Shown here: positions 40,901 through 56,900 of the stretch, one piece after another
How the letters are laid out: every line of letters starts with the position of its first letter
How positions within the stretch are numbered: the first letter of the stretch is position 1
From: Solen grandis
Lineage: Eukaryota; Mollusca; Bivalvia; Adapedonta; Solenidae
Assembly (NCBI GenBank): GCA_021229015.1
Contig: CM037792.1
Span: 40,496,346 to 40,560,345 of the forward strand
DNA length: 64,000 nt
Direction of reading: 5' to 3'
Notes under the pieces: generated by a model
The model's database searches: none
What the model was told of the DNA's origin: nothing
The model's input: only the letters and a program-made list of their open reading frames with translations
Translations under genes and position numbers: made by a program

Positions 40901-43476
40901 AAGTAGATCAGTGTTTACTGTAATGAATTTACACTAGATTTTTCCTAATATTATCAAATTAATTTTTAATTTTTAAAAAGGTTTTTGTCATATGCTAGAT
41001 GCTTGCGTGAACAATGTCACGTTATAAGAAAATTGCGGTTCAATGATTTTTTTTTCTCATATTATAAAGCCATTTTTTAAAGTCACATAACACAATTTTA
41101 TGACAGATAATACTTATCTATTAACGCTTTATTGTTGGGCTGTGCGGTTCCTTTAACTATGTTGTTGTTGCTATTGAACTGTAGGAAATAGACTGTAAAG
41201 ATACGATATTTACCTAAAGCATTCTTTCAAATTCTTTATATTTTAGGCTTCTCGATAAATGAATGGATGCAAAATGAAGGACTGACTATCGGAAAACCCA
41301 TCCCGGTCTTGTCTAAATCTAGATTATTCCACGAACTTGGTGTTTTGAACTATCTTCTAGAACAATCGTGTACGCTTAGTACTGGCTCCGTCACAGGAAA
41401 CCAATTGACCTCTGGTAATAATACGAAATATTTTTTAGGAAATCGTTGATATGTAGTAAAGGCTTAGTAGTATACTTCACAAGAAATAACAAATATGGCA
41501 TTACTATTTAAGCATGAGGAATCTCATTTCTGTGTGCTTCTATGTTCCCAGTGACTTCAAATTTTTTAATCTATTTTCAGATTGCAAATCATACCATGCA
41601 CAACAAACTCTGAATGATCATTTGCATTGCCACATGAAGTCATCATGCGATAGTATAGAGTGTTGCTTAAGAATTGAAGAACTACAGAGAAACTTCCATG
41701 TCCAGTTCAGCCTTGTCACTTGCAGTAACAAGCTTATTATTTCCATTGAACAATTCAAAAAGGAATTCCCAATACTTGACTATGAATGGGGCATCGAGAA
41801 GAATGTATCTTTTAATGGATTGATAAATCTGAGGTATGTACAATTTATAAAATATCAACTGTCGTATGCCCTTAATGTATGAATATTCAATTTGTATATA
41901 CATTTTTTAACCTATATTATTTATTTCAGTTTCACAATAGACAATCTTGCAGGGAAGAACAGGTATATGGTGTCTTTGGCCTTGGTTGCTTGCCTAGAGG
42001 ATGGCAAACCATGCTTCCTTAGTCAACAGTTGCTACATCAGACAACATTACCGAAACCGTTTTGTTCTACGGGGTTCAATAACACATTCGCTATTAACGG
42101 TCTGTATATTAAAATATTTAAATAAGCTGAATTGAACATAATATGTGTATGGTTGTTGCACAATATTTTGGGTTAAGCTTTCAACATTCCACTATCACAT
42201 TCCAAGACCATATGTTGCAATCAAGAATAAAGATACGAATTTTCGTACATTTTTACTGTCAACAATAAAAAAGCGCAGTCTTCAATTAATGGTACTTGGA
42301 AACATTTATATTTATTCATCATAACATATGGCCCCGATATTTGATATTTGTTCATGTCTCGTTTCTTTTATGCATTTTACAGATTTTTCTTTAATGGAAT
42401 GGATGACTAATTACGGTCTTGAAATTAGAAAACCATTAGATTCAACCTACAATGCGATTCTAATGAATGACATGGGTCTATCGAGCTACATGAAGAATGA
42501 ACAATGCTCTTTAGGTTACGGATGGGTGAATGGTAAATATCAATAAAATATATTAAGTACTGTTGGACGTATTATAATTCTCTACATATATTTTTTTTTT
42601 CTAATGGTGATCTTAAAAATAAAAGACACCAAATTTTAACCATTAAATTTATATTTATTGGATTCGAAAATGCTTTACTATTCCACGGAAAAAATATCAG
42701 TGTATCTCAGATATTGCATGTTCTAGCTTATTTTATTGATAACTTAACCTTTTAAAATTATTAATGATTTACAGCCATTTCTTTTCTTTTTATAGAGTGT
42801 AACAGTTTTCACACTATGCCAATTTTACCGGCCTTCCTTTCCTGCTCAATAGAGGAAGACTGCTCAACAATAGTTTGCTGTTTAAAAGATGAAACCACTT
42901 CTCGAAATATAAGTTTAGGTATAACTTTAGATCCCTGTAATTTTGCAATAACCACATTCATTGAAAACTACAACAGAACGACATCGACATTTGAGAACAA
43001 ATTCGGTAAGTTATGCCTAATACGTATCAAATAGTTTTTTTTTCGATTTTATTCGCTCAATAAGATGTATTATGTTATGCTCCTTGTTGATCGTCTGTTC
43101 GTCCTATAGCAATGCCCGTTCTATATCTCATAAACAGCTAAAAGGAAATTAAACTTATTGTTCAATTGTTAACCATACTTTATTGAGGTACGGTAGGCAG
43201 GTTAAGGTCTACCAGGGTCAATGTTTCATTTAGAGGTTACATGTCTTACCGATGTTATGTATATATAATATTTCCGCACTGTATGTCCTGAACCTTGGAG
43301 GAAATTTAAATTAGTTGGCGTAAATATTTTCAACTTTGAAATGACATTTAGACCGCTCAATACTTAATTTTTATCGGTATTGAGATTGACAGATTAAGAT
43401 TTTAGACATTGCAGTAAAATATAACCCACGAAGGTTGAAGATGGAGTCCTGTTTATTGTTATTGTTGTTATTATTA

Positions 43477-43508
<32 letters not shown>

Positions 43509-44949
43509 GTTTATTCAGGTTCAAACACATATACATGCAGTTCAAAATAAACTGTAAATTACAACGTTTAAAGACCCTTAAAAAATCAACTATATTTATC
43601 ACAGTCTAAATATTAAAAATATTCAAAAAATGAATCAACACATTATACTGCAGTTATTAAAAAAAGTTTCAAAACCATATAATAGAAACTTTTGGAAAAT
43701 CTCATATATATATATATATATTTATGGGTCCAAAATCGCAGTGCAACATGTATATATAGGATTTTAGTGTGTATTGACATAGGATTGCTCATAAAAGCTC
43801 TGAAGCTTATTTCTACTGGGGTCCTTATATTATTATCGCTGAAGGTACTGCAAGTAGAAGAGACAGTTGTTTGATATAAGGGGGTACGGGTGCTATTTTT
43901 TATCGCTTTGTAAATAGACCCTTAGGTTCTTTTACGTACTTTTACGTACTTGCACTGATACATGGGAGACAAGTTCCTGAATATAATTAGTACTGAGTTC
44001 CCAAAGCAAGCCCAATTTGCCCAGTGCAATGGTGCATCTGGTTACATTTTAGTATGTCTGCGGTTAGACGAGGTAATCGGAAGAAAGTGTCTCGACTGAT
44101 ATCAAAACCCAGACCGCCCGATCGCAAAGCTCTATCACTGAGCTATTGCGCCGATTAAGTTTAAGGCAAAGTTGACTATGTACATTCAGCAAAAGTTTTA
44201 ACTTCACACCTTATTTATAATTTAGTGTAAATCCAGCAAACCTTTGGATATATTTCAACGAAATTTGGACACAGTATATATAAAATCATTCATCAAAATT
44301 AATTCATTTAACAAATGTATGAATTTGCCAATATCATAAACTGAAAGCAATCAGATAAGTACATCCCAAAACTAGAAAATAATACAGCCAGACTTTATAG
44401 TATCTCATGTGCCATCTCCTCTATAGACATGGAACGTATGGAATGCATATACCCTCTAATATCTCCTGTAGAATAGCCAATCTGACTAAAGTCATCTCCT
44501 ATATATACGCCACGCTACATTAGGATCTGAGGACGACCCGTTGACGTTCGTGTTCTAGATATTTCTGTCTCAGCCAATCAATCGGTAGAAAGTGTATTCA
44601 GTGAGGGACGTTATAAAAGTTTCAGAGAGAGAAATTGTATGCTGCAATTTGATAAGAGCTACCAGGGATTCTATATACAAATAACTTGAGCTACATTACA
44701 CTTAAATGAAAACAAATATGAGATACAATTTCGAATTATTAATTAGAAATGTTATGGAAACGAATCTTAAATAAGGTTCTCTTAATACTGAATGTATTTA
44801 TGTAGAGACTTTTAAAAGCACTGCAATCAGTGAATAACATGTAAAAATTGAAATACACATTTCCTAATTCAAGGAGAGAGAGAGAGAGAGAGATGATGAT
44901 GATGAACCGATGATGATGTCATTTTGAGATGATGAGGATGTCATTTCAA

Positions 44950-44980
<31 letters not shown>

Positions 44981-47900
44981 GTCATTGTAAGTTTAAAAGA
45001 TCAATAGCAGTGAATAGCTGCAAAGATAATTGTAAATACATATGAATGAAAAATATACAGGGATAGCAATCGGTTGTGAGTTTTAAAATTGCATGGCACT
45101 AAAGTAAATTTACTTGCTCATTTCAATGATTTATTTTCAGTAATCTTTATCTACCTACACACACACAAACATGTTTTTTTAATTAGGTCATCAATTCATT
45201 TTTTTTTTATCAAAGACATGAAAAACTTCTCTCTCTGCACTACAGCAAACAGCAATGATGCCCTTGATAATCATTTTCATAAGAGGCAAATACTAAAACT
45301 ATGCAACTTCCCGGCTACAAAGTACTGGTCCATGAACCGTGGATATGGTTTAGTATATGTTGTAAGAATTTGTTTCTAGATTGATGTAAAGTAAATAAGA
45401 TTAAAATAAACCTAAAAAGTATATATTTTTCCTTTTTTTATTGTGTAGATTTCTTATACATGAGAAATAATGATAGTTTAGATGAGTGATTGCCAGATCA
45501 AATTAATTTTAAACATATTTAAGACAATGTGTTCAACTTTAATTTTATTTTTTTAAGAAATTTTATATATAATTTATATCACACACACACTAATTATAAC
45601 ACAACATGCTTTTATAGTTGTTTAATGATATTTAGGTAAGATAACATGATATTCACAAAACAAGTCCAACATCCACCAACATCTGAATTTGGAACGAGAC
45701 ACCTTTATTCCAATTCTATGTCTGCTAACTGTAATCTAAAAAAAAAGTAACAATGATCATTTAATGACTAGTTTCAAGTTTTCATCACAACTGTCATTGT
45801 TAATGAAAGGTGATTTTAATGGTGCTGATTTGAAATATTATGTCTGTCCAACATAGAATACAATTGATCATATGAGCACATACATTTAAATTTGATTTGA
45901 TCTTTTTTTTCTTTCCAATACAAATAAATCTTAACAGTATACAGTATATCATAAACAATGTTTATCTAACTAAATTCTTTTAGAGGCATGCATTTCAAAA
46001 ATTTCCTTTCATTTTTAACTTACCCTCAAAATGACACCCTAGTGAATTTGGCTTGAAGCTTGAAACAAATAATGTATTCTTTAAAAATATTAGTTTTCCA
46101 CTTAACAGGTAGACAAAAAATCATGGAATGAATAATCAAAGTTGGCTATTCTTCATGAAGAAAAGATAGTTCAAAGGGATATTAACAAGGCATCTGAAAA
46201 AAATGCCCATATTCCAAACAAAATGGGGATGGAAGAGGGCATTTTGGTTAGGAAAAAATCACAATTTGACTGAATAAGAACTACGATTTTTTTTTCAACA
46301 ATAAAATATGTTTTAAATTCAAACAGCATACTGGTACAGCATACTGGTATTTAATGTGCAGTCTTATGCACACATATTAAAGTTTACTGAAAACTTTCAT
46401 TTGTAAATATTTCAGCAATTTATTTTCTAAAACCTGTTCGTTTTATTGCAGTATAGAGCTAAATATCTTAAAATCAAATTTATTTTAAAATAAAAGATAT
46501 CATCAGAAATTAATTAAATATTAATTAAGAGGGTCATTATTTTAAGAACCATGAAATAAGATTTTAACTTGTTTGGCTGCCTTGGAATTTGTTAATATTT
46601 AGAAACAGTTGAAAATGCTTTTGAAACAACCCTCCTTCAAAACACGGGCTCAATGAGTTTAAGTAAAAAAATTCATGATGAAATCAATTTTGACACAAGT
46701 ACTAGATTGTGTATTGAATTAAAAAGAAAAAAATCAAAATTTTGTATCTAAATTAAAAAAAGAGTTCAGAATCTATTGTATAATCATCTAACTTGTTGTC
46801 AATATTGATTTCTACTAGGTCGTCTGCATTTGCACTATGAAGACGATGTGTTTCAATCGTTTGAAAGGTTTCTCGATAAAAATCTGAATCTGTCATGAGA
46901 TGAAAAAGTATATATTTAAATTATAGTTGTCAATCAAACTATTACAACCAAATATTGTTTACATTTTAATGAATAAATGTGCGATGTAAATGTCGCGCGC
47001 AAATTTCCTCAAAACATGAAAGCTGATTGTCAAAAATCTAAATTAAACTCATAATAAAATATAGTCCATTGTAATAAACTAGTTCATCAAAGCATACTTT
47101 ACCTTTTTTGTAAATCCTTTGGGGATTTCATTGAGAATATAGCAGAATATTTTAGTCCAAAAATGAACGCTAGCTTGCAACAAGGACTGAAAAACATTTT
47201 CTGTAGCACTGCAGTAAGAGCAAAAATACCGTAATTACCGGAAAGAGGCTAAATTTCGATACATTCATCAAAAAACAAACCAAGACATATTTTAATTGTT
47301 ATATTTACATTCTTTTTTATTTTACATGAACAGCAAATGACATATTGCATATTTCATTTTGATATTTTTAATCAATCATGTATAAATTATATATCCTTTG
47401 AAAGACGTTCTCTGATTGGCTGAGATATAAATAGATGTTACTGGAAAACCGGTTTCATAGGAGAACACTTCAGTCTTCAGATATTACCGTTGGAAGATCT
47501 GTACTTTAGTCAAATTGGTAGAATAGCATTCCATGTACGAACATTTTCTAGTTTCTAAAGATTGCGAGGTGCAGGTCTCTGATTCCTGATTTGACACTCA
47601 AGTGCATCCTACAGGTGTTCAGTGAGGTTCAGGTCAGGAGACTTTAGCACACGGATGCTATTTCTCTGCAGCATATTACATGTAAGAGCAATATTTGACT
47701 AAATTACTTTTGACAAATGCATTTTATATAGGTTTCAAAATGTGTAGTAGACAGCAATGAGAGACATATTATAAGATAAAAAATGTATTATATGTAAGGC
47801 ATAATAAAGGACAAAGCAGACGACTTCAACAAATAATCAGCAAGTGCACAAATAGTATTCATATCTCAAAAGAATGGAACCTTTGCTGAATGTATATTTT

Positions 47901-50900
47901 CACTTTTTTTTTTCAGGAATACCATTTCGTCACAGCTTTGGTGGACTTTACCGATTAGAGTATGTTGATTAAATTTATTTTCCAAAGTAGCATTTCGTTA
48001 TTCAATTGTTTAAGCCTTTCTTACAATATTATCCAATAAGCTTTAAATATAAAGATGTATTCAATGTGAAAAATTCAAACTAAATGTATCGTAATATGCT
48101 TAAATTAAGAAATAGGTATTATGGCGTATATCGAATATATTTATTTGAATCATGACGCCTCTTTTGCAGTCTATACCGTGTATAACGTTGACTACGGGCA
48201 CAGGTATATGATCTCGGTGAAGATAAGTATCTGCTTTGAGTACCGAAGTCCCTGTGTACACCAAGTCGCCTTATTTGAAGATGTAATGATACCAAAGAAA
48301 AAATGTTCATGGAAAAAAGACTTCGTAGATAAAGGTTAGTCATACTTTGTTAGAAAATGTTTATGGTTTGTTAAGAAGGCATGTTTGTTTAACATTCCTT
48401 GTTATCTCGATTAGAAAGCAACTTATCTCTTTCGATAAATCCAAGGTGGACAAGTGCCTTGCGATAGATCCAAGCTTATGAAATGCTGTTGCTCGAACAG
48501 GGTTTGTGTTGTACATGTATTCGAAATATCAATGGTGGTTTTAACAAAAGTAATATATTCTATTTCAGGATTTTCTCTGCAACAATGGGTCTCGAGACAT
48601 GGCTTCCACGGACAACCACTAAATGACTATGAATCGGCTATTTTTCAAGAAGAAACCAAACTATCCCCTTTTTTGAATGATCAGCAGTGTAAGGATTCAA
48701 GATCTGGAGAATGGACATCAAGTGCGTATAATCTAAAATGCGTTGTTTCATATGAAATGCATCTAACAAAGAAATACATATTTGAAATATATATATAAGA
48801 ATAAGTTTAATCAATATGATTGAATTTGTTTATATATAAGAGGTGTGTTCGAAATGTTCCGGAAACATTAAGTACGTAAAATAAACATTAAATTTTATCA
48901 TCTTAGCAACATCATCCATCACGCGAAAATTTGTAAACATAAAGGATGCGTAGATTCATCATAGACACGAAATAATAGAAATACCATGCGTTTACCTTCA
49001 GTTTTTTCCAAAATGAAATTCTTTCGTCCAAAGAAACAAGCGAAGAGTAAAACGATTTAAAGAGGATCGAAAATAAACGTCAGATGACGGAAGGCCTTGA
49101 AGACCCGCAGAATTATAAAGCGTTAAAGTGGCATTAGAAGACGCACCACAGTTAAGGCCTAGATTCGCGGGATTTGATTTGAATACTAAGTGCCTACACA
49201 CACATAATTCAGATAAAAAGTGGTTTGCCAACGTTAATACATTAAAGGTTCAGAGGCACATGGAAGAGCGTGGTACGCTCAGGGACGCTATTTTGAAAAG
49301 GATGGCCTTGCCGTAATGTTGCTAGAGATTTAGGCCGTTTATGTATAGTATGTTTCAGTAAATTCATGTAAGACGGAAAAGAATTATAAACAGTCTCTGG
49401 AATATATTTAATCTATATCCATATCTTTGAATATTATAATGCACTGTCTGGAAACCTTTCGACCTCACTCGTAATTAAACATTTAAGTCGACTATACTAA
49501 TGACATATGATAACAACTCAATGGATTTCACATGATATTTTACGCTTGCAATTTAAAACGATACTGGTTAAATATATACACTTTATCATTTTTTCAGGTT
49601 GCAAATATCAACTGAATCTACCAACTCTGCCATCGTATATCAGCTGTCATCTAGGTGATTCGTGCACATTTGTTGACTGTTGTATAAATGTTGATACTAT
49701 TAGACTTACATTCAAACTTGTACTTAACATAGATTCTTGTGCAAACAATTTTAGTCTCAATATAGAAAAGCTGACATTCCATAGGTATCTTTTTAACTAC
49801 AGTTGGGGAGTTATAGAACATCTGTGGTTGCAAGGCATAGTTAGGATGAGGTAAGTTTTTTTAATCTTTTTTAAAGCAAATGTTAGCAATTGACTAATGT
49901 GTATGTATGTTAAATAGTTCGAAATTTTGAAATTAATAAAAAGGTAGATAAAAGTAAAAATATATTTGTATATATATTTTATCATTTTTGCCGATTTATT
50001 CTTACATACTTTTGAAATCTGAGTTAAAAATAATAAATGCATGATTATGTATGGTTATTGTATTAAGAAATTGTGTTAAATAAACTATTTACATTTCAGC
50101 GCTCAAATTTACAACCTTGGTGGCCAGGAAAAATATATGGTGAACATGAACGCTAGTATATGCCTCGAAGATGGAGAGATTTGTCTTTATGACATCGGCA
50201 TTTTGAATAGAACCATGCTTCCAAAACTGAATTGTGATTGGGACTTTGAATTCAAAAATAGAGGTACATGTAATAGTATTGAAATGTAATTATATGTAAT
50301 TTCATTTCCAAATAAAAATCATCATTCATTGTCTAGATTAAGTGAACGACCAAAAGCTTTGTCATTTTAACATATCTTATGTATTTTTATCAAATTTGAA
50401 AACAACGTATCAAAATAGTGCATTTATTATACTACAGATTTCAAGCTCGACCAGTGGACAGAAAACCATGGTTTATCATCCACAAACCAAATTAAAGGCG
50501 ATTACTTGCAGCTTTTATTTGAAGAATTGAACATAGCACCCTACATAAAAGATAACAAATGTTCATTCACAAAACAGCCATTTATTTCAACATCAACAAA
50601 TTGGATCAATGGTAAAAACGTTTATTTAATAAATTATTGTAGCCATGTTTCAAATGTATGAGTGTGTATTTGTGGTAATCCTAAGAAATACATAGTTTAT
50701 TGAAACTGACAAAAAAGAAAATGTTTCTATTTCTAATGTGATTATTACCAAGATTTATTTTTTGTGCAACAAAGTATCAATTTACGACCGATTCGAAGGT
50801 CATATAGACAATTTCTTGTACCATGACATCTGTTTAGTTAAAAATGTTTTGGGTAACGTGATATGACTTTTCTTTTCCATCCTTAAACGCAACTTTCCAT

Positions 50901-53900
50901 TATAATGTGTTCAGTTGATTTATATCTGTCAGATATCTCCCGTTAACAATATGCCTGACCAGGTAGTTATGTGTCAGCTAAAAGGGTTTGTAATAAAATT
51001 CCATCTGGAGACTGGTGCAAGAAGAAAACAGCAACAGAAGAACGTCCTCAGTAACCCTCATGGCAATAAGATTTTGTTTGACACTTATTGCTTTGCCCAT
51101 AGCATATTATTAGCAACTATACGATTAACGCTTTACGCTCTTGACTATTGAATATGAGTCACTTATAAGCTACCGTAATAACATGATTGTCCCTTTTATT
51201 CATTATATGAATTACGTTCATATGCGGAAAGTTATATTTATTTTTCTTTTAAGTCTTTTTCACTCCCGATACGTGTAGCGTTTCTAAGCAGGTTACGTAG
51301 ATAGGTTGCAATACCAGTCTATATGCAATTACATTTTTCTTGCATAAAAGAATGGTATTATTGGTTTTCATTTAAGGATTTTTAAACTTTTTCATAATGG
51401 AAGCTTGTTAACACTGCGGTTTAAATGGCTTTTTTCGGACAAAATACATGTCAGAAATGCACATACAAAGTGTCGCGATATGCCGTTTCATACGTGTGTG
51501 GAGCATGCATTCATACATGATTCGATGAAATATGAATATGTGACTGATTTTCAAAATAACAGATAAATGAATTGAAACAAGGTTTTGAATTGTTAGATTC
51601 TTTTGAATTCCTTTATACATCGGTTTATGTGAAACCACATTCTAAAAAAAACTTGTATTACCTTTGTTCGAGTATTTTTGGAAAATAATATGGTACTTTG
51701 GGTGGAGAGTAAAGCCCTTCTAACTCACTATTATAAGATATGACTTAAACTTCAATCCATAGCAATTCTTAGGAGGAAATGTTATTTTTACAGATTGTCC
51801 GCATGATATTGTTCTAGAGAAACTGAATCCATTAACAAAGTGTCATATACCGACATACTGTACAGGGATTGAATGCTGCACAATCCTGGACAAGTTCAAT
51901 AAGAGCATACATACGCATCTGTTCGTCGATACTTGTGCATACAAGTTATATATAGGAATCGAAAACCTTGGTTTTTCGGTTGATCTGTTCGATTATGATT
52001 GGGGAATGGAACAAATAATTGGTCTTCAAGGACTTGTTCAAGTCAGGTAACATAAATTTGTTACTCTCTCTCTCTCTCTCTCTGTAAAAAGAAAGAATAA
52101 CACTAACTTAATTTTTCAATTGTCTATTTTTTTCTTTTTCAAATAAATCTTAAAGTATCCCTTTAAATACAATCATATTTAACTTAAAATGCTGAATCTC
52201 TTCACTTCCATGGGGTTACAGATGCCTAGATACATCGATTCTAATCATTGAAAATACTTCAGATTTCAGTTAGACGATTTGAAACACCAAGGAAACATTC
52301 TCATCTCGATGTATATTACCATATGCTATGACGCTATTGAACCGTGTCAACAAGATATTCAAGTATTCAAAAACACTCTTTTGACTAAACCTTTGTGTAA
52401 CATGAGTGCCAGCTTTAAAATTCCAGGTGAGGTTTTTTTGTGTGTTTTTTTTTTTAATTACGGTTTGAATAAAGGCTTATTTATGTTTATGTTTAGATTT
52501 TATCGAAATTGTGAATTTAAAGTTAATTTTATAATTAAGTTGTTTTAAATCACTATATTGCTGAAAAAAATATTTTTTTTTTGTTATAAATATCTTTCTT
52601 AAAGTAAAAAGAAAATAATCAAATTCATATGACCCACGTTAAATTCAATTGACTACACGGTTTGTCTGAATTGCTGAATATTATTTGTTATATCAATGAA
52701 TATTGATTATTAAAATGTGCTTTAATTTCTTCAGACTTCTCGTTTCCTCGTGGTTATCGCCGTTGACATTAAACATGGAAGCATAGATGAGATAACAAAG
52801 GCTATCCTACTTGACCAGCTTGGTGTGGCAGAATACCTATCTTTAAACACTTGCAACATTTCATCTGCAACGGCGACATGGACATCAAGTACCTATTATC
52901 AAGTCATCTGAATGAATATCAATATAGTTTATAATACATTATAAACGAAGTAGCACCGGCACACGTTCATTCCATTGCATTTTCCGTTCCATTGCATCTT
53001 TCGTTTAATCGTATATTTATTCATATTAAAGCACAGTGATCGCATTTCCATTGTAATAACAGGTATATTGCCGTATAGGATTCAACAGTGTTCTAAATAG
53101 GCAATGCCGTTATATATTACAAGACACGATATTCTTCATATTTTCATTCAAATTTTCGTGTTATCATGTACTGAAATGAAGAAACAAAGTTGATCACCAT
53201 CAGTTATTCTGTTCAGTGCATCTTTCATTCCATCAAAACTTCGTTCTATCGCATCATATTTACATTGGGGGCCGCCGTGGCCGAGCGGTTACAGTCGTGG
53301 ACTACAAATCTCCCGGTAGGGATTTCGGATTTTTCATGTGAGGAAGCCTTCCAGCTGGCTTGCGGTAGGTCGGTGGTTCTACCCGGGTACCTCTGTGTAC
53401 TCGTGGTCTTCCTCCAACTGTAATTAGCTGGACGTCGCTAAATGATTGAAATACTATCGCAGCGACGGTAAACCCCAATACAACAACAACATATTTAAAT
53501 TGAATAAAGAGCAAATTCTACCGAGACCTGAGACTTACTTCGCATTACATTATTTTACGTTCCATCGCATTTCGCTTCATCGCGACTGGACTGTAGTTCT
53601 TGATTATTTTTTGTTCGCATCTGTAAAATATGAAGTTGCAAAGAAACAACAACAAAAAAACAAAAAAAAACACCACCACCACAATGAAAAGCATGTTTCT
53701 ACACTAGAGTCTATTTTTCTTATCAGGTGTTTGTTTTTCAGGTTGTCCTTTATCAGTACAACATCCACCGTTGGAGGGTCCAGTGTCTTGTCAGTTGCTA
53801 GAATCGTGTACCGGGGTTGAATGTTGCGCGCGATCTTCTGTATTATCACGGACAATCACTTTCAAATTGTTAGTTAACGACTGTCAAAAGAAGATTGTAC

Positions 53901-56900
53901 TTCGCATCGAAAAAATGGTGCAAGAGGTATCCCTCGTTGATTATGAATGGGGTAAGCACATTATTTTCATTTTATTAAAAGTATCATAAAAACGTTCTAA
54001 ACTTAAAAAATATTGTTTCTTGGTTGTTGTTCATAACTCTTTTGTAAGATTTAGCCGTTTCATAAGTATGTTTTCCTATTTGAACAAATAATTATACATG
54101 TAAAAAAGTTTATTTGTTTTAATATAGGAACGGAACAAGTTTTCAGTTTACACGGCGTTCTGAACTTAAGGTATGTAAATAATTGATTTCATTTTAAAAA
54201 AACCATTAAGATTAATGGTCTGTCATCATAACAATTCAATGTAATAAAACTTACAGAGGGGTTATTATAATAATTTTAATTAAAAGTAAATTATTTATCA
54301 TGCGTTTCTAATTCTACTTTACCAATTTATTTTCCTACCTGTATGCGCTTTTTGTTCTTTTACTTGGAATGTTTTAACAGATATACAGTCCTCGATTTGG
54401 TGTACAAGGGAATGTATCTGCTGACAGCGGACATCTCTATTTGCTTTGAAGCAACTGGACCATGCGAGCTTCAAACAACTTTACTGAATAACACGCTGCT
54501 TCCAAAATTACCATGCGAACTTGACAGCGGCTTCATCATTCCAAGTAAGTAATGTTCTGTGCGTTTTCCTTCACAAGAATCGAATTAAAACATATGTTTA
54601 AGCATTATTAATAATTTGATGATAGTTCAAGTTATAGAATATTTTTATTGGAAAATCATATTACACAAAAAAAAATGGGGACGAAAAAGGGTGTTTTTTT
54701 TTTCTTTTTCTCCACAGATTTTTCTCTTTCTTCGTGGCTCGATATGAGAGGATATACATACGAAAATTCCCTTGAAGATGATGTGACTTCAGAACTTCTT
54801 GAAAAACTGGCGATCATCGGCTACTTAAAGTCTCCACAGTGTAACAGAAAAGCAAATGAATATGTTCCCTCTATTTCAGGCTGGAGAAAATGTAAGATAA
54901 TTCATTTTTGTGTGCTAATTTCTCTACGTCTTCTTCGTAAATTATTTTCAATAACTAGCTATTGAATATATGATAAAATGAAAAATTATATGAGAATTCA
55001 AAATATGACGAGACCAATTTAATGCATATATATTTACATTTCAGCTTGTCCACTTGGCACAACACTTTTAGATCTACCAAATGTAATCTCGTGCAATCTA
55101 GCCGATTCGTGCACTGCTGTTGAGTGCTGCATAGATGTATATCTACTGGATAAGTCATTTTATATAAGCGTTGACATTGATCCTTGCCACAACAAATTAA
55201 GTCTCAAAATTGAGAGGGTCGGATACAATATTTCCCTTTCGGATTTTGAATGGGGTTAGTATTTTTTCATGAATATTTACTTTGTATTAAAGATGTATCC
55301 GGTCCAAATTCTATCCCTATCAATTATTGAAAGAAAGTTGTATATTGAAAAACCGTTTAGCGTGCAACATTTATATTCCCAGAAAATATTGAAACAAAGT
55401 TACATGACGAAACAAAATTAAAAAGAGCGCCGACTTTTTAACTGGCGAGTACACAAGACCTAACACATTCGGAAACGTTTGGAAAGTCATGAATAGTATT
55501 GAGACACAGGGGCTCGAAATTGCATAGGGCGAATCATTTCGTACTTAATGGTTACATTATATAAAGAAATGGAAGACACTATTTTGAGACCAAATTTAGA
55601 AAATCGCGTTTATAACGAAATGGACCAGGTTGTGTTTTAAATGCATAAATTAAGGAAATCCTATACGTAATTGTTTTTCTCTTGTAACAATAATATTGTG
55701 AATTCGTTGCTCAAATCAAGCTTGACAACAGGCGGGGAAGACTATTACAGGTTTCTTTCGTAGTGAATATAAGTTTTTATTGGTCAATCAAAATGTAAAC
55801 GAAACTGACATTTTCCGGGGAAAACTTCATTGAGTTACGGAGGTACAGAAAAGCATAAACAATGCATTTGAAAATGGTCACAATGTAATCATTGTAGGAA
55901 AAACAGGTACAGGGGAGACATATCTGCTTACATAATATTCAGTTTTAATATATTCACCATTGAGCGCTTACATTTTATTCACTGCTAAAGAAACTGGAAG
56001 TACCTGGTCCCGGGACATTAAAAACATTGTTAGTCTTTTTAAGAGTTAAAACAACACGGGAAACGGCTCGATTCTTTATCTATATTCATTTCAAATGCAG
56101 ATATATTTTACTGATCGTTATTTGCCGAAAATGTAATATTCAAAAATTAGCTGAAAATAGTGTCCTTCCTTCAGTTTTTTAATATTACCATTAAGTACGA
56201 TATGATTCTCCCCATGCAACTTCGAGCCTCGGTGTATTGAGACACCTTTTTCTGGCTCAATTATATTTAGCTGTTGGGACAGACAGTATAACACCAATGG
56301 AAGGCATGTTTGTTTACATAAGGCAATCGTGCACACTTTCAGTTCTTTGTGTTTCTTGGGTATTGTCTTTTACTTCAACAAAAGAAAGCACGAATGCTTT
56401 CATTTTTCTCTTTATTTTTAATATTGTTACAAAGGGAAAGTACCTTATGTGTTGGAAAAACTTCAAACTTCACAATATGTCAAAGTATTCTTTTCTATAT
56501 TTCGGCCTTCTCCCTTACATAGAATGTTCATTTTCGTCGCTGTTAGCATGTATTTAAATCATTTTATATCGGTGAACTTTGGTCCCGTGAACATAAAGTT
56601 CTGTATGCATTATTAATAACAAGAGAGCATTTCCGATAATGGCTGGCGGATATCCGTTTAGTCCTGTGACCAGGTTTTGCTTCTTGAATATACTTATGTC
56701 ACCGGCCGTTTTGTACTGTATATCTACGCATATATCGTTTTATAGTTTTTTTATGTTTCAAAAAGTGAGTTTTCTTTACATATGCATTATTCATTTTAAA
56801 ATTAAGCTGAATACATCTTTAATCATTACAAACATTCAGAATACCCTTCTTTGTTGCCCCCCTATCACCTTCAAATATAAGAGAAAAATGTCGGCCCGCT

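Larger units (their letters stand above)
43006..47916. other. 4.9-kb intron, unit 17 B to C
   Basis: Contains an (ATTG)n microsatellite (about 43480-43508), a SINE-like copy (about 43880-44155), AG and GATGAT repeats (about 44874-44980) and a Tc1 transposase remnant (about 47570-47660). No array exon is seen. The open frame at 45089-45379 shows no module motif. Confidence 0.6.

Noticed and set aside
45089..45379. 96-codon open frame as a possible extra array exon
   Set aside because: No module landmark (no FSxxW, CC or LPKPxC) and no acceptor/donor of the right phase at its ends.
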